A stretch of DNA of 64,000 nt from CAZDYI01 sp964509765 (GCA_964509765.1 CAZDYI010000105.1:11958-75957); one strand, 5' to 3'; positions 11,542 through 21,861 are shown, numbered from the stretch's first letter. Program-made: numbers and translations. Notes: a model not told the origin generated them from the sequence alone.

Positions 11542-12265
11542 TTATCCCATCGCCAGGCCGCCGTTGACTGGAATCGTCGCGCCCGTGACGTAGGAGGCCT
11601 CGTCCGAGACGAGGAAAGAGATGACAGACGCGACCTCCTCGGGCAGGCCCGTGCGGCCGAGCGGGATGTTCCCGAGCAAGGCCTCGCGGACCTTGTCGCT
11701 GATCTTCTCGCGGGTCATGTCGGTGTCGATGTATCCGGGCGCGACCGCGTTTACGGTGATCCCGCGGCGCCCGTACTCCCTCGCGAGGGTCCGGACCAGG
11801 CCCTCGATGCCGGCCTTGCTCGCGACGTAGTTCGCCTGGCCCGCGTTGCCGGTCGACGCAACGACCGACGAGAGCATCACGATCCTGCCCCGGCGCGCCT
11901 TGGCCATGCCCTGGATGTAGTGCCGCGCAAGGCGGAACGGGTCGGCGAGGTTGACCTCCAGCACCTCCGACAGCGCATCGTCCTTCATCCTCACGAACAG
12001 GCCGTCGCGGCTGATGCCGGCGTTGCACACGAGCGTGTCCGCCGCCGGCACCGCCTCGGTGAGTCGCGCCAGGTCGCCCGCGTTGCCGGCGCGGTAGGCG
12101 TGCCCCTTTCCGGAATGGCCCGCGGCCTTGACCGCCTCCGTGACGGCGGCGGCGCCCTCTTCGCTGGTCGCGGTCCCGTGCACCTCGAACCGTTCGCCAA
12201 GAGCCTTGATCACGGCGGCCCCGATCCCCCTGCTCGCGCCCGTGACCAGGGCGACCCTTTTCGCT

Positions 12266-12291
<26 letters not shown>
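11542..12291 (-). CDS. fabG: 3-oxoacyl-[acyl-carrier-protein] reductase
   Basis: NADPH-dependent reduction of beta-ketoacyl-ACP in fatty-acid elongation. The 249-aa SDR protein shows VTGASRGIG (17-25), NAG (90-92) and the catalytic S142, Y155, K159 (GQANYVASKAG), ending VTGATIPVNGGLAMG as in FabG. The ATG at 12291 overlaps the trpG end by 26 bases; a TTG one codon upstream is an alternative. In related genomes fabG directly follows fabD; here it follows trpE-trpG, and fabD lies about 5 kb away. No acpP follows. Confidence 0.92.
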
Positions 12292-12843
<552 letters not shown>

Positions 12844-12847
<4 letters not shown>

Positions 12848-14376
12848 CCTGGACCTCCCGCCTCGGCGATCGCGGCCAGCACCGCCTTGGCCTTGTTGAC
12901 CGTCTCCCGGTATTCCGCCCCGGGCTCCGAGTCTGCGACCAGCCCGCCGCCGGCCTGCACCCAGGCCTTGCCGCCCTTGGCCATCATCATCCTGATGGCG
13001 ATGCAGCTGTCGCTGTTGCCGCCGAAGTCGATGTAGCCGACCAGCCCGCCGTAGACGTTGCGGCGAACGGACTCGAACCCGTTGATCAGCTGCATGGCGC
13101 GCACCTTCGGCGCGCCCGACAGCGTGCCGGCTGGGAACGTCGAGCGCATCGCGTCGAACAGCGACTTGTCGTCCGCTAGCTCGGCAACCACCTCGGAGGT
13201 GATGTGCATGACGTGCGAGTAGTGCTCGACCTCGAGCAGCCTCTTGATCTCGACGCTGCCTGGCTTGGCGACGCGGCCGAGGTCGTTTCGCACGAGGTCG
13301 ACGAGCATCCTGTGCTCGGCGCACTCCTTCTCGTCGGCCAGCAGCTCGCGGGCGAGCCCGGCGTCGCGGGCCGGGTCCCCGGTCCTCGGCCTGGTCCCCG
13401 CAAGCGGGCGCATCATCAGCTCGCCGCCCTCGCAGCGGAGCTGGGTCTCAGGCGACGAGCCGACCGCATCGAAGTCGCCGAACCTCAGGGCGAACATGTA
13501 CGAGGAGGGGTTGAGCTTGCGCAGCGAGCGGTAGACGTCGAGCGGGGTGGCCTTGAGCGGCATCGAGTAGCGTCTTGAGGGAACGACCTGGAAGACGTCG
13601 CCGGCGCGGATGCGCTCCTTCGCCCGCTCAACGATGTCGCAGTAGCAGGACTCGTCGCAGTTGCTCTCAAGCCCTGCCGGAAGCGAGTCGCCCTGCTCGA
13701 ACAGCCCGTCGAAGTCGACCTCGCTGAGCTCCGCAGGGCGCAGGTGCCTCGAGGCGAACTCACGCGCCTCCTCCACCAGCCTCTCGTACAGCACACTTGC
13801 TTTCTCGCCTTCAGTCTCTTCGGGAAGCAAGCACTTGCTGACCAGGATCTCCGAGTGGAGGTGGTCGAAGCAGACCACGTGGTCCGTGAGCATCCACGCC
13901 ATCTCGGGCACAGACAATTCGTCGGGCAGCATATCGCCGACCGGCTCGAAGTAGTGCACGCAGTCGTACCCGAGGTACCCGACCACGCCGCCGACCAGAG
14001 GAGGCAGCGCGAGGCTGTCCGGCCACTTGGCCCGGTAGCCTTGCATGCGCCCTTCCAGCTCGGCCAGGGGATCGTCGCAGTCGAGGCTCTCGATCTCCTT
14101 CCCTGCGCCGTCGGTAGTGACGAACCTGCCGTCCCTGCACTCGAAGACCTTCCTGGGCGAGGCGCCCATGAAGCTGTAGCGGCCGAGCCTGACCCCGGTC
14201 TCGACACTCTCGAGAAAGAAGGCGTGAGGGCTTGCCGAGCGCAGGTTCGAATAGACCGACACAGGCGTGTGCAGGTCGTTGGGCAGCCGCACGACGAAGG
14301 GAACCGGCCCTCCGGCGCATGCCTCGACCAGCCCGGCGAATTCGCCTTCGGTGGGGTTGACGGCGTTGAGGGACAT
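12844..14376 (-). CDS. trpE: Anthranilate synthase component I
   Basis: Converts chorismate and ammonia to anthranilate, the first step of tryptophan synthesis. The 510-aa protein has the N-terminal domain with the tryptophan feedback motif in its usual place (AFFLESVETG, about residues 51-60) and the full chorismate-binding domain (AGDVFQVVPSRRY, GSSPETQLR, MRPLAGTRPRTGD, LVRNDLGRVAKPGSV, FPAGTLSGAPKVRAM, GGLVGYIDF). The LES motif favours TrpE over PabB. The start ATG at 14376 has little ribosome-site sequence before it. No leader peptide or attenuator was found upstream. Genes trpD and trpC are not nearby. Confidence 0.95.
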
Positions 14377-14539
14377 GAATCAGATTCGATTTGCAATCAT
14401 GAATTGCCTGGCATCGTGAAAAAGCTCATCCGAGGCAACAGCGCTCTGCAGACGCCAGTCGGATATTGCGTCGTTTCAAGCAACACTGGATATTTTCCCA
14501 CGAACAGACCTGATTCTGTCATGGCTATACATTCCGCTA

Positions 14540-14557
14540 CCTGCCTCGTCAGGCAGG
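14540..14557. other. Perfect 7-bp inverted repeat in the trpE-ankyrin gap
   Basis: The 218-base gap 14377-14594 contains no gene I can support. Its clearest structure is CCTGCCT-CGTC-AGGCAGG. The A-run on its right side means it lacks a downstream U-run on either strand, so it is not a typical terminator. It may mark the edge of the lower-GC insert. Confidence 0.4.
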
Positions 14558-14594
14558 AAAAACACGTAACGAAGCGATTCCTAATCCTTGGAAA

Positions 14595-16187
14595 CTAGTA
14601 CCAGCTGCCAAACCAGCGAAACAATCTGCCAGCCAAAGGAGCTGTCCAAGAAATGATACGCATAACCGTAGCATCTTTGTTTCCGAACAGCTTCAAACAC
14701 ACCTCCCTCATTGGCAAGTCTCCCTCAACTGGTTCGTCGCGGGTTGCTCCGTGCTTTATCAGCAAATCCTCGGTTGAATTATTCCGGAGGCATTCCGTAT
14801 ATTCCAATGCTGACTTGCCGACATAGTTTCTGACGCTCACGTTTGCGCCGTTTTCGATCAGCATAGATGCAGTCCTGTCATAGCCATAGAACGCTGCGTA
14901 GTGCAACGGTGTTGATCCGGTCACGTCCCTGGAATTTGGATCAGCTCCGTATTCAAGCATTCTTCTCACTCTGTCCACATCGTTGAACTGATCAACGGCA
15001 AGGTGAAGAATAGTCGCATCATTGGAAAGCTTCGCATTCAAGTCTGCACCACCTTCCACCAATGCAGCCACAATGTCAGGATCGCCTGTAAGGGGCCGAA
15101 GGGAAAAAAACAACGGAGTCTGACGCCGATCTAATTTACCTGGCTCAGTCTGTTTAATTCCTAGGCTTGGCGGTACAAGTCTTACGACGCGGCTAGCCGA
15201 GAATGTCAAGGGTGCGGCAGAAATTTTCCCGACCTCAGTTTTGATCTTGCGGTCAGGATCCGCCCCGGCGTCCATCAATCTTGATGCAACGGCTGGATAT
15301 TTTCCCATCACTGCATATTGCAATGGCGTGTATCCATACCCGTTCACCTCGTCAACGTCTGTAATCCCTGAATCAAGCAACAAAGAAACCACCTCATCTT
15401 GGCCGTGAGACGCCGCGATATGAAGAGGAGTTGACTTGACCCTGCCTTCGTGCTCGGGGTCCGCGCCCTCAGCCAGCAATAACTTGATCACCTCGACATT
15501 GCCGAATTGTGAAGCCGGGTACATCGGAGAAATCGCCGGGTGAAGCCCGCCTACCCTGCCATCGACATCAGCTCCTTCGGACAGCAATACACCAGCGGCA
15601 TCAACATGATTGTTCCATGCAGCCGCAAACAGCGGCGTTCTTCCATCCTCGTGAACTCCGTTTACACTCGCTCCAGCATCAATCAGAAATTTCACAAGAT
15701 CCGCGTTACCTGAATCTGCCGCTTTGAACAATGGCGTGTCCCTGTTGTGGTCAACCTTGTCCGCATCTGCGCCAGCATCGATTAATTCTTCAACAATATC
15801 GAGATGTCCATGGAACGCAGCAGCATGCAAAGGTGTCTGACCGCGATTTGTCAGACTGTCAACAGTTGCTCCAGCATCAAGCAAAATCCTCACAGATTCA
15901 ACTGACCCCGATGATGCGGCTTCATGGAGCGGGGTCAGGCCATAAATGCTGTCTGAAGCATCTATGTCCTCACCCGCAGCAATCAGTTTTGAGACTCTCT
16001 GGGCGTCCCCCTCCCTCGATGCAACGTTCAAGGGCAAGGAAATGTCCGACAGCTTCTTTTCAACCCAGGCCGCAGAGTCATCCACTAAGTCAGAAACTGT
16101 CTGGCTCAGGAACAGAGCCAGCAATGTCGGGAAAGCCATCATTGCCACTGACGCCGCAGTCCACCGAACCACGTTCACTGCTCTCAT
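14595..16187 (-). CDS. Membrane-anchored ankyrin-repeat protein
   Basis: A 530-aa protein with one hydrophobic segment near the N-terminus (about 10-29) followed by around ten ankyrin repeats from about residue 52 to 500. Repeats show the consensus TPLHEAASSGSVESVRILLDAGA and variants such as TPLHAAAFHGHLDIVEELIDAGAD. Such repeats bind other proteins; the partner is unknown. The tail (DATVMRIISWTAPLAGRLFRW) is hydrophobic again and could touch the membrane. Base composition is nearer 50% G+C than its neighbours, consistent with later acquisition. It is divergent from the DUF898 gene. Confidence 0.85.
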   Translation of the reverse strand: MRAVNVVRWTAASVAMMAFPTLLALFLSQTVSDLVDDSAAWVEKKLSDISLPLNVASREGDAQRVSKLIAAGEDIDASDSIYGLTPLHEAASSGSVESVRILLDAGATVDSLTNRGQTPLHAAAFHGHLDIVEELIDAGADADKVDHNRDTPLFKAADSGNADLVKFLIDAGASVNGVHEDGRTPLFAAAWNNHVDAAGVLLSEGADVDGRVGGLHPAISPMYPASQFGNVEVIKLLLAEGADPEHEGRVKSTPLHIAASHGQDEVVSLLLDSGITDVDEVNGYGYTPLQYAVMGKYPAVASRLMDAGADPDRKIKTEVGKISAAPLTFSASRVVRLVPPSLGIKQTEPGKLDRRQTPLFFSLRPLTGDPDIVAALVEGGADLNAKLSNDATILHLAVDQFNDVDRVRRMLEYGADPNSRDVTGSTPLHYAAFYGYDRTASMLIENGANVSVRNYVGKSALEYTECLRNNSTEDLLIKHGATRDEPVEGDLPMREVCLKLFGNKDATVMRIISWTAPLAGRLFRWFGSWY

Positions 16188-16196
16188 CGTATCCAG

Positions 16197-16202
16197 ATTT
16201 TA
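16197..16202 (-). promoter_or_regulatory. -10 box (TAAAAT) for the ankyrin gene
   Basis: TAAAAT nine bases before the ATG at 16187, in the 115-base divergent gap shared with the DUF898 gene. It implies a near-leaderless mRNA. Confidence 0.4.
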
Positions 16203-16283
16203 TCTGTTGGCTGTTGCTCGATTTCAGCATGCAGGAGCTCATGCATTCGTGAGTGCGTTCTGAATTACCGGTTATTGAAATGC

Positions 16284-16289
16284 GATAAT
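16284..16289 (+). promoter_or_regulatory. -10-like box (GATAAT) for the DUF898 gene
   Basis: GATAAT thirteen bases before the ATG at 16303. It faces away from the ankyrin promoter in the same divergent gap. Weak evidence. Confidence 0.35.
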
Positions 16290-16302
16290 ACCAATTGACT
16301 CG

Positions 16303-17535
16303 ATGTCACAAGACAGTTCAATTGCCCTCGCTCCAGCGGCTGAAGTCCGCGAAGTTGGCGAGCATGCCAACACATTCAAAGAGGCCTTGGCTGAAGCCAA
16401 CGGCACAGGCGAAACTCTCCCCCTGCGTTTTTCCTTCAAGGGGGCAACATCGGATTACTTCAGGATTTTCTACGTAAACCTGTTTCTGACGCTGGTCACT
16501 TTAGGAATATATTCGGCTTGGGCCAAAGTCCGCAGCAGGAAGTTTTTCTATGGCAACCTTTACCTAGGCGGACACAACATGGATTTCGACGCTCGTCCAC
16601 TGTCAATCCTCACCGCGCGAATCATTGTTGTAGTGGCAATTGCCGCATTGCTGTTCAGCGAGGACCTACTGGCCCTTGTCTGGGAAGGTATCGGCGCGAT
16701 GACTCTGTTGTTGCTGTTTCTGATTCCTTTCGCTTTGGTCCGCGGGCGCTCATTCAACGCCCGTCACACAGTCCACCGATCAGTACGCTTCAGGTATGTC
16801 AAGAACTACAGGCCCTCGTATTGGCTGTATATCCTGTACTACCTGTTTGCCTGGATAATTCTGACAGTGTCTTACTCGCGGCAGCAGTTTGACGAATCAA
16901 ACCAATTTCTGAATTTGTTGTATTGGCTAGCTCTTGCTTACTGGATTCTGCTTTTTCCCTTCTATCATTACATGCGTCACAAAATCCTTGTCAACCAATT
17001 CTGTTTCGGCAAGCTCGAAATGACATACCATGCACGAGCAAGGAGTTACTACAGGCACTTATTCGCAACATTGCTCTGGTCCGCTCCTGCTTTTTTTCTG
17101 ATTGTAATTGCTTGGTTCGCCGTGACGCTTTCGTTCGAGCCTACAGAATTCAGGCGTTTGCTTGCTGTGCTGGCAATTCCGTTGCTGGGTCTGTTTCTGA
17201 TAATGTCTACCATCGGAGCGTATCGCTCACGAATACTTCCGCTCTTTTACTCTTCCATAAGGCTGAGCGACGGAAGCACCTTGTTGTGCTCGATGAATTC
17301 CAGAACGTACCTGTACAAGTATTTCGTGGTCAACTTGTTTGTGGTCTTCATGTCGCTTGGAATATTATTGCCATGGGCCAGGGTGCGCTCATGGCGGTAC
17401 GTAACGGAGAGCCTGTCAATAATTCCCTCTTCCGAGACCGCAGCAATCCTTGCGTCGAAACAAGAGTCGCTCGGGCCGCTCGGAGAGGAGTTTACAGATG
17501 TCCAAGATTTCGATTTGGACTTTGGATTCATCTGA
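16303..17535 (+). CDS. DUF898 (YjgN family) inner-membrane protein
   Basis: A 410-aa polytopic membrane protein with about eight hydrophobic segments. The family signature occurs twice: first FSFKGATSDYFRIFYVNLFL then LGIYSAWAKVRSRKFFYGN (about 44-83), and again near 335-375 (YLYKYFVVNLFVVF...LGILLPWARVRSWRYV). YjgN-family proteins have no established biochemical function. The soluble C-terminus is acidic (EEFTDVQDFDLDFGFI). It shares a divergent promoter region and atypical base composition with the ankyrin gene, suggesting both arrived together. Confidence 0.85.
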   Translation: MSQDSSIALAPAAEVREVGEHANTFKEALAEANGTGETLPLRFSFKGATSDYFRIFYVNLFLTLVTLGIYSAWAKVRSRKFFYGNLYLGGHNMDFDARPLSILTARIIVVVAIAALLFSEDLLALVWEGIGAMTLLLLFLIPFALVRGRSFNARHTVHRSVRFRYVKNYRPSYWLYILYYLFAWIILTVSYSRQQFDESNQFLNLLYWLALAYWILLFPFYHYMRHKILVNQFCFGKLEMTYHARARSYYRHLFATLLWSAPAFFLIVIAWFAVTLSFEPTEFRRLLAVLAIPLLGLFLIMSTIGAYRSRILPLFYSSIRLSDGSTLLCSMNSRTYLYKYFVVNLFVVFMSLGILLPWARVRSWRYVTESLSIIPSSETAAILASKQESLGPLGEEFTDVQDFDLDFGFI

Positions 17536-17636
17536 TCACCGATGAAACTCAGTGATGTAGGCGAATCACATGTTCATTCGTAAAACTGAATTGAAGATTT
17601 TGTTCGAGCAATGCTATTTCTGTGATCTGGTTACGT

Positions 17637-18545
17637 TTAAGAAACAGAAAGGACTCCAATTGAATCAGCGTTAGACAAGCTGTGGCAACTGCCGGGTTCA
17701 ATGATCCGCCTGTTGAGGGCATGAAGCACCCCTGACGGGCCGCACTCAGCAATGCTATCCGAACTGCTGGCCATGGCGTTGACGCATACAACCCAGTTCA
17801 CCGGCTCGGTCAACTGCGCGACGAGATTCTTCCTGATTGCATCCGGTTCGCGCGCGGCGACTCCGGTTGCGTTTTGCACGACCGGAATGCCGCACTCGAG
17901 AACTTCAAAGACTTCAAGTTCCTTTTGAAGCGCGTCTGCCGCCGGTTGCATCAGCGGACAGTGCGACGGAACCTCCACCGCAAGCGGCACGGCCCTCTTG
18001 GCCCCCTCTTCCCTGCACCGATCGGCCGCAACGTCAACCTTCTCGGCAAGGCCTGAGATCACCACCTGGCCGGGTGCGTTGATGTTTGCAGGCCACGCGC
18101 CCTCGCCGACTTCGTCGCAAGCTTTTTTCACCTGTCCTTCATCGAGGCCGAGTATCGCCGTCATCCTTCCGACTCCCTTGGGCACGGCCTCCAGCATGGC
18201 GTCGGCGCGCTTGCGAACCAGCCGGACAGCATCGGCGAAGCCGAGCGCGCCCGCGCAGACCAAGGCGGAGTACTCACCGAGGCTGTGACCTGCCATGACC
18301 GTCGGCTTCGGGCCGCCGGCTTCGATCCACGCCCTGTATGTTCCGACCCCCGCTGCAAGCAGCGCCGGCTGCGCGTTGCGCGTCTCGTTGATCCCGTCGC
18401 CCTCGCTGATTCCGACGAGGTCCTCGCCGAGAACCTCCGAAGCCTCCTTTGCCGCCGCGACGACCTGCTCCGGCACGCCTGCGGCAGAAAACATCCCCTT
18501 TTTCTGCGAGCCCTGCCCTGGAAAGGCAAAGGCCCACCCGGTCAC
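17637..18545 (-). CDS. fabD: Malonyl-CoA:ACP transacylase
   Basis: Loads malonyl groups onto acyl carrier protein for fatty-acid synthesis. The 302-aa protein opens TGWAFAFPGQGSQ and has the active serine S88 in AGHSLGEYSAL and the partner H195 in EVPSHCPLM. The start is GTG at 18545, overlapping the fabH stop by four bases (GTGA). The last about 25 codons sit in AT-richer DNA bordering the insert, but the end (NRRIIEPGSCHSLSNADSIG) still aligns with normal FabD, so the gene looks intact. Confidence 0.95.
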   Translation of the reverse strand: MTGWAFAFPGQGSQKKGMFSAAGVPEQVVAAAKEASEVLGEDLVGISEGDGINETRNAQPALLAAGVGTYRAWIEAGGPKPTVMAGHSLGEYSALVCAGALGFADAVRLVRKRADAMLEAVPKGVGRMTAILGLDEGQVKKACDEVGEGAWPANINAPGQVVISGLAEKVDVAADRCREEGAKRAVPLAVEVPSHCPLMQPAADALQKELEVFEVLECGIPVVQNATGVAAREPDAIRKNLVAQLTEPVNWVVCVNAMASSSDSIAECGPSGVLHALNRRIIEPGSCHSLSNADSIGVLSVS

Positions 18546-19495
18546 GCCCGCCACAGCGCCGACCCCCACGTAAGGCCGCCGCCGACCGCCGACAGCATCA
18601 CCCACTCTCCCGGCTTGATCCGCTCCCAGATGCTCTCGAGCGCAAGGGGAACCGACGCCGCGGACGTGTTCGCGTGGTCTGTGACAGTTCGGACGACCTT
18701 CTCCTGGTCCACGCCCATCCGCGATGCAAGCGTGTCCAGGATCCGCAGGTTCGCCTGGTGCGGAACCAGCCAGTCGATGTCGGAAACCTCGATGCCCGCC
18801 TCCTCGCACGCCTTCCTGGCGGAGCGCTCCATCGCGGATATGGCAAGCTTGTACACCTTCGGCCCGTCCATGCGGAAGAAGCCGTCGCCGACTATCTCGT
18901 TCTTGGCAACGTGCCCCTTCATCGTGATCACGTCGGCCAGGCTTCCGTCGGCGCCGAGGTTCACCGCGGCGATTCCTGGCTTGTCGCTAGCGGCGATCAC
19001 TGCGGCGCCGGCCCCGTCGCCGAACAGGATGCATGTCGAGCGGTCGTCGAAGTCGAGCACCCGCGAGTAGATCTCCGCGCCGACGAGAAGAATCCGTTCG
19101 TACTTCTCCGACCTGACCAGCGCGTCAGCGAGCTCAAGCCCGTACAAAAACCCGCTGCAAACCGCCTGCACGTCGAGCGCCGGGCACCCGTCCGATCCGA
19201 GCATCCCCTGCAGCAGGCATGCGGTAGAGGGCATGAAGCGGTCGGGAGTAGTCGTTGCAAACAGGATCAGGTCAACGTCCGCGGCCTTCATCCCGGCCAT
19301 CTCCATCGCGCCCTGCGCCGCAGGCAGGGCAAGCTCGGCAACCTGCGTGCCGGGCTCGACGAACCTGCGGGTCTTGATCCCTGTCCTAGACGAGATCCAC
19401 TCCTCGCTCGTGTCGAGGTATTCCGAGAAGAAGTCGTTCCCCACCACCCTCTCCGGCAGGGAGGTCCCGATGCCGGTTATGGTGGAGTGGGTCAA
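18542..19495 (-). CDS. fabH: 3-oxoacyl-ACP synthase III
   Basis: Starts fatty-acid chains by condensing acetyl-CoA with malonyl-ACP. The 317-aa protein has the full triad C113 (QAVCSGFLYGLE), H246 (VPHQANLR) and N276 (DHANTSAAS). The start codon is TTG at 19495, overlapping the plsX stop (TTGA), and it gives the normal N-terminus (THSTITGIGTSLPERVV); no ATG is available until far inside the protein. Both its start and end overlap neighbours by four bases, so plsX-fabH-fabD are tightly coupled. Confidence 0.95.
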   Translation of the reverse strand: MTHSTITGIGTSLPERVVGNDFFSEYLDTSEEWISSRTGIKTRRFVEPGTQVAELALPAAQGAMEMAGMKAADVDLILFATTTPDRFMPSTACLLQGMLGSDGCPALDVQAVCSGFLYGLELADALVRSEKYERILLVGAEIYSRVLDFDDRSTCILFGDGAGAAVIAASDKPGIAAVNLGADGSLADVITMKGHVAKNEIVGDGFFRMDGPKVYKLAISAMERSARKACEEAGIEVSDIDWLVPHQANLRILDTLASRMGVDQEKVVRTVTDHANTSAASVPLALESIWERIKPGEWVMLSAVGGGLTWGSALWRA

Positions 19496-20484
19496 GTGCG
19501 GTTGTGTTCCTGCTCGTCGATCATCCGGACGAGGTCCATGCGCGCCTGCTTTGCGGTGAACTCGATCGCGCTCTGGAAGGCGAGCTCGTCCGCGTTGCCG
19601 TGGCTCTTGACGAGCAGCCCGCGCAGGCCGAGGATCGCGGCGCCGTTGTAGCGCCTCGAGTCCATGTCGCGGCGGAGGCCGTTGAGCACGGGCGACGAGG
19701 CGAGCGCGCCGATCTTGGTGACGATGTTCCTCGAGTACGCGTCGCTGAGCATGCCCTTGATCATGCCGGCGAGCCCCTCCATGGTCTTGAGGAACACGTT
19801 GCCCGTGAACCCGTCGCAGATCACCACGTCGGCTGCGTGGTCGTAGATGGAGTTGGCCTCGACGTTGCCGATGAAGTTGAGCTTCGACCTCGACAGCATC
19901 TCGCCGGCGTCCTTGATCTCCTTGTCGCCCTTGATGTGCTCCTTGCCGATGTTGAGCAGCGCGACCGACGGGCTTTCCTTGCCCGTCACGGCGCGGAACA
20001 GCGCGTCGCCGAGGTGGGCGAAGGCTACGAGCATGTCCGCGCTCCGGTCGACGTTCGCCCCGAGGTCGAGCATGCAGAACGAAGAGTTGCAGCGCTCGCA
20101 CGGGACAAAGCCGCCGATCGCAGGCCGGTGGTGGCCGTCGATCATCTTGAGCTGGATGCGCCCCATGCCGATCAGCGCGCCTGTGTTGCCCGGGCTCACC
20201 GCGGCCTGGACCTCGCCGTTTGCCACGGCGCGGATCGCCTTGAACATCGAGCTCTCCCGGCGGCGGAGGACCTTCAGCGGCTCGTCGTCCATCGAGACCA
20301 CTTCCTTCGCCTCGAGTATGCCTATCCTTTCCGACCCGTCAACGAGCGGCTCGAGCGCCTCTTTCGCCCCGACCGCCACGAGTTCCAGGTCGGGATCGGC
20401 CGCGACGGCGGCCCTCATTGCCGCGACTGCGACGCCTGGGCCGCGATCGCCGCTCATCGCGTCAATCGCGACTTTCGTCGGCAT
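19492..20484 (-). CDS. plsX: Phosphate acyltransferase PlsX
   Basis: Makes acyl-phosphate from acyl-ACP for phospholipid synthesis. The 330-aa protein shows the family start KVAIDAMSGDRGPGVAV and core blocks AAVSPGNTGALIGMGRIQL, MLDLGANVDRSADML, LLNIGKEHIKGDKE and VICDGFTGNVFLKTMEG. It lies 39 bases after rpmF, in the order rpmF-plsX-fabH-fabD typical of proteobacteria, which ties ribosome protein supply to membrane lipid synthesis. Confidence 0.96.
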   Translation of the reverse strand: MPTKVAIDAMSGDRGPGVAVAAMRAAVAADPDLELVAVGAKEALEPLVDGSERIGILEAKEVVSMDDEPLKVLRRRESSMFKAIRAVANGEVQAAVSPGNTGALIGMGRIQLKMIDGHHRPAIGGFVPCERCNSSFCMLDLGANVDRSADMLVAFAHLGDALFRAVTGKESPSVALLNIGKEHIKGDKEIKDAGEMLSRSKLNFIGNVEANSIYDHAADVVICDGFTGNVFLKTMEGLAGMIKGMLSDAYSRNIVTKIGALASSPVLNGLRRDMDSRRYNGAAILGLRGLLVKSHGNADELAFQSAIEFTAKQARMDLVRMIDEQEHNRT

Positions 20485-20523
20485 CTGGCCTAGCCGGGCG
20501 GCGTCAGCCGGCCCGGCCTGGGA

Positions 20524-20739
20524 TCATTCCTCGTCCGGGCCAACCAGGTCGGTCTTGGGCAGGAAGTACCTCACGCCGCGATAGACCCCGTCGGCGCCGA
20601 GGTGATGGCGCCTGCGAAATGAGCCGCGGACCCTGCCCTTGCCGCCTGCGTCCGAGCAGAGCTCCGGCAGCGCGAGGCGCGCCCGGGCGCGCAGCATCCG
20701 CGTCCTCGAGGCGGACTTCTTGTTCTGGGGTACTGCCAT
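20524..20739 (-). CDS. rpmF: 50S ribosomal protein L32
   Basis: A 71-aa L32. The conserved start MAVPQNKKSASRTRMLRAR is present, and the tail contains RRRHHLGADGVYRGVRYF. The zinc-binding cysteine pairs of some L32 proteins are absent (only one Cys), as in many proteobacteria. A Shine-Dalgarno AAGGGAA precedes the ATG. First gene of the rpmF-plsX-fabH-fabD operon. Confidence 0.95.
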   Translation of the reverse strand: MAVPQNKKSASRTRMLRARARLALPELCSDAGGKGRVRGSFRRRHHLGADGVYRGVRYFLPKTDLVGPDEE

Positions 20740-20795
20740 TTCCGTTCCCTTGGTTTAGCCGTGCAACGGCCGAAGGCCGCTGCCACAGGGCGGGG

Positions 20796-20801
20796 ATTCT
20801 A
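20796..20801 (-). promoter_or_regulatory. -10 box (TAGAAT) for the rpmF operon
   Basis: TAGAATCCCCGCC, the same -10 plus GC-rich discriminator seen at other genes, 56 bases before the rpmF ATG. It lies between the mnmH stop and rpmF. Confidence 0.5.
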
Positions 20802-20825
20802 ACCGAATCGCCCCCTGGGGTCCGC

Positions 20826-21854
20826 TCAGCCGACAGACGCCCGCAGCTCGGCGGCGGCGGCGCCCAGGGAGGCTTCGTCGCACGGGTCCACCCGCACCGC
20901 AAGGTCCGGGATCTTATCCCCGTAGCCGCGCCGCAGCGACCTTGCGTAGCTCGGGTCGTAGTGGTGCTCGAGCATCGACTTCGCAAGGTCGACGTACCTG
21001 CCCTCCTCGAGCATCGCGTTCCACTCGGAAACGCGCTCGCGCCCGACAAGCCTGACCAGGCCCTCGGCGACCTCGCGGAACAGCCCGGGGTCGCGGAAGC
21101 TGCCGTAGTCCCGCGCGGTGAGCCTGGCCCTGTCGGAGACGTCCGCGTCAACGTCAACGATCCTGCCGCCCCTCATGGCCTTCACGACCTCGGCCGGCAC
21201 GCGCAGCCTGCCGACCATCCTGCTTTCGGACTCGACGAACACGGGCCTTGACGGGTCCATGGCCGACAGCTCGGCGAGGACCTTGCTCTCGAACATCCGC
21301 TGAGTCGGCTGCGGCCCGAGCGAGCCGAACAGCGAGCCGCGGTGGTTGGCAAGGGCCTCGAGGTCGAGGCACTGCGACCCCGCGGCGGAAAGGGCCGCGA
21401 GCAGCAGGGTCTTGCCGGCGCCCGTCGGCCCGCGCAGCACGACCCATCCCAGGCGGCCGGGCAGATCCTCGAGTCCTGCGATAACATGCCTGCGGTAGGC
21501 CTTGTAGCCCCCAGGCAAGGCCTCGGCGCGCCAGCCGACCTTGCGCATGACGGTGACCAGGCTTTCCGAGCGCATCCCTCCACGCCAGCAGTAGACAAGC
21601 GGCTTCCAGCTGCGGTCCTTGTCCCGCAGGAAACCCTCGGCCATCCTCGCCACGTTGCCCGCGACCAGCCCCATCCCGAGCCTGCGCGCCGCGAAGGAGT
21701 CGCTCTTGTGCAGCAGCCCGACCTCGTGCCGCTGCGCGTCGGTCAGCACCGGCAGGTTCACCGCTCCGGGGATGCGGTCCGCGGCGTATTCCGATTCCGA
21801 GCGGACGTCGATAATGTCGGAATGCTCCGGAAGGCTGTTAAACTTGAATGCCAC
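20826..21854 (-). CDS. mnmH: tRNA 2-selenouridine/geranyl-2-thiouridine synthase
   Basis: Replaces sulfur by selenium at U34 of certain tRNAs using selenophosphate (also called SelU or YbbB). The 342-aa protein has an N-terminal rhodanese domain (IIDVRSESEYAADRIPGAVN) with the catalytic C89 in PLVYCWRGGMRS, then a P-loop ATPase domain with GPTGAGKT at 142-149. The start is GTG at 21854. The selD start lies only ten bases away on the other strand, which matches the functional link: SelD makes the selenophosphate that MnmH uses. Confidence 0.95.
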   Translation of the reverse strand: MAFKFNSLPEHSDIIDVRSESEYAADRIPGAVNLPVLTDAQRHEVGLLHKSDSFAARRLGMGLVAGNVARMAEGFLRDKDRSWKPLVYCWRGGMRSESLVTVMRKVGWRAEALPGGYKAYRRHVIAGLEDLPGRLGWVVLRGPTGAGKTLLLAALSAAGSQCLDLEALANHRGSLFGSLGPQPTQRMFESKVLAELSAMDPSRPVFVESESRMVGRLRVPAEVVKAMRGGRIVDVDADVSDRARLTARDYGSFRDPGLFREVAEGLVRLVGRERVSEWNAMLEEGRYVDLAKSMLEHHYDPSYARSLRRGYGDKIPDLAVRVDPCDEASLGAAAAELRASVG

Positions 21855-21861
21855 GCTTGAG

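Noticed and set aside
14540..14557. Rho-independent terminator after trpE or the ankyrin gene
   Set aside because: The stem is good, but the adjacent A-run is on the wrong side for a U-tract on either strand, and it lies at 5' rather than 3' ends of the trp genes.
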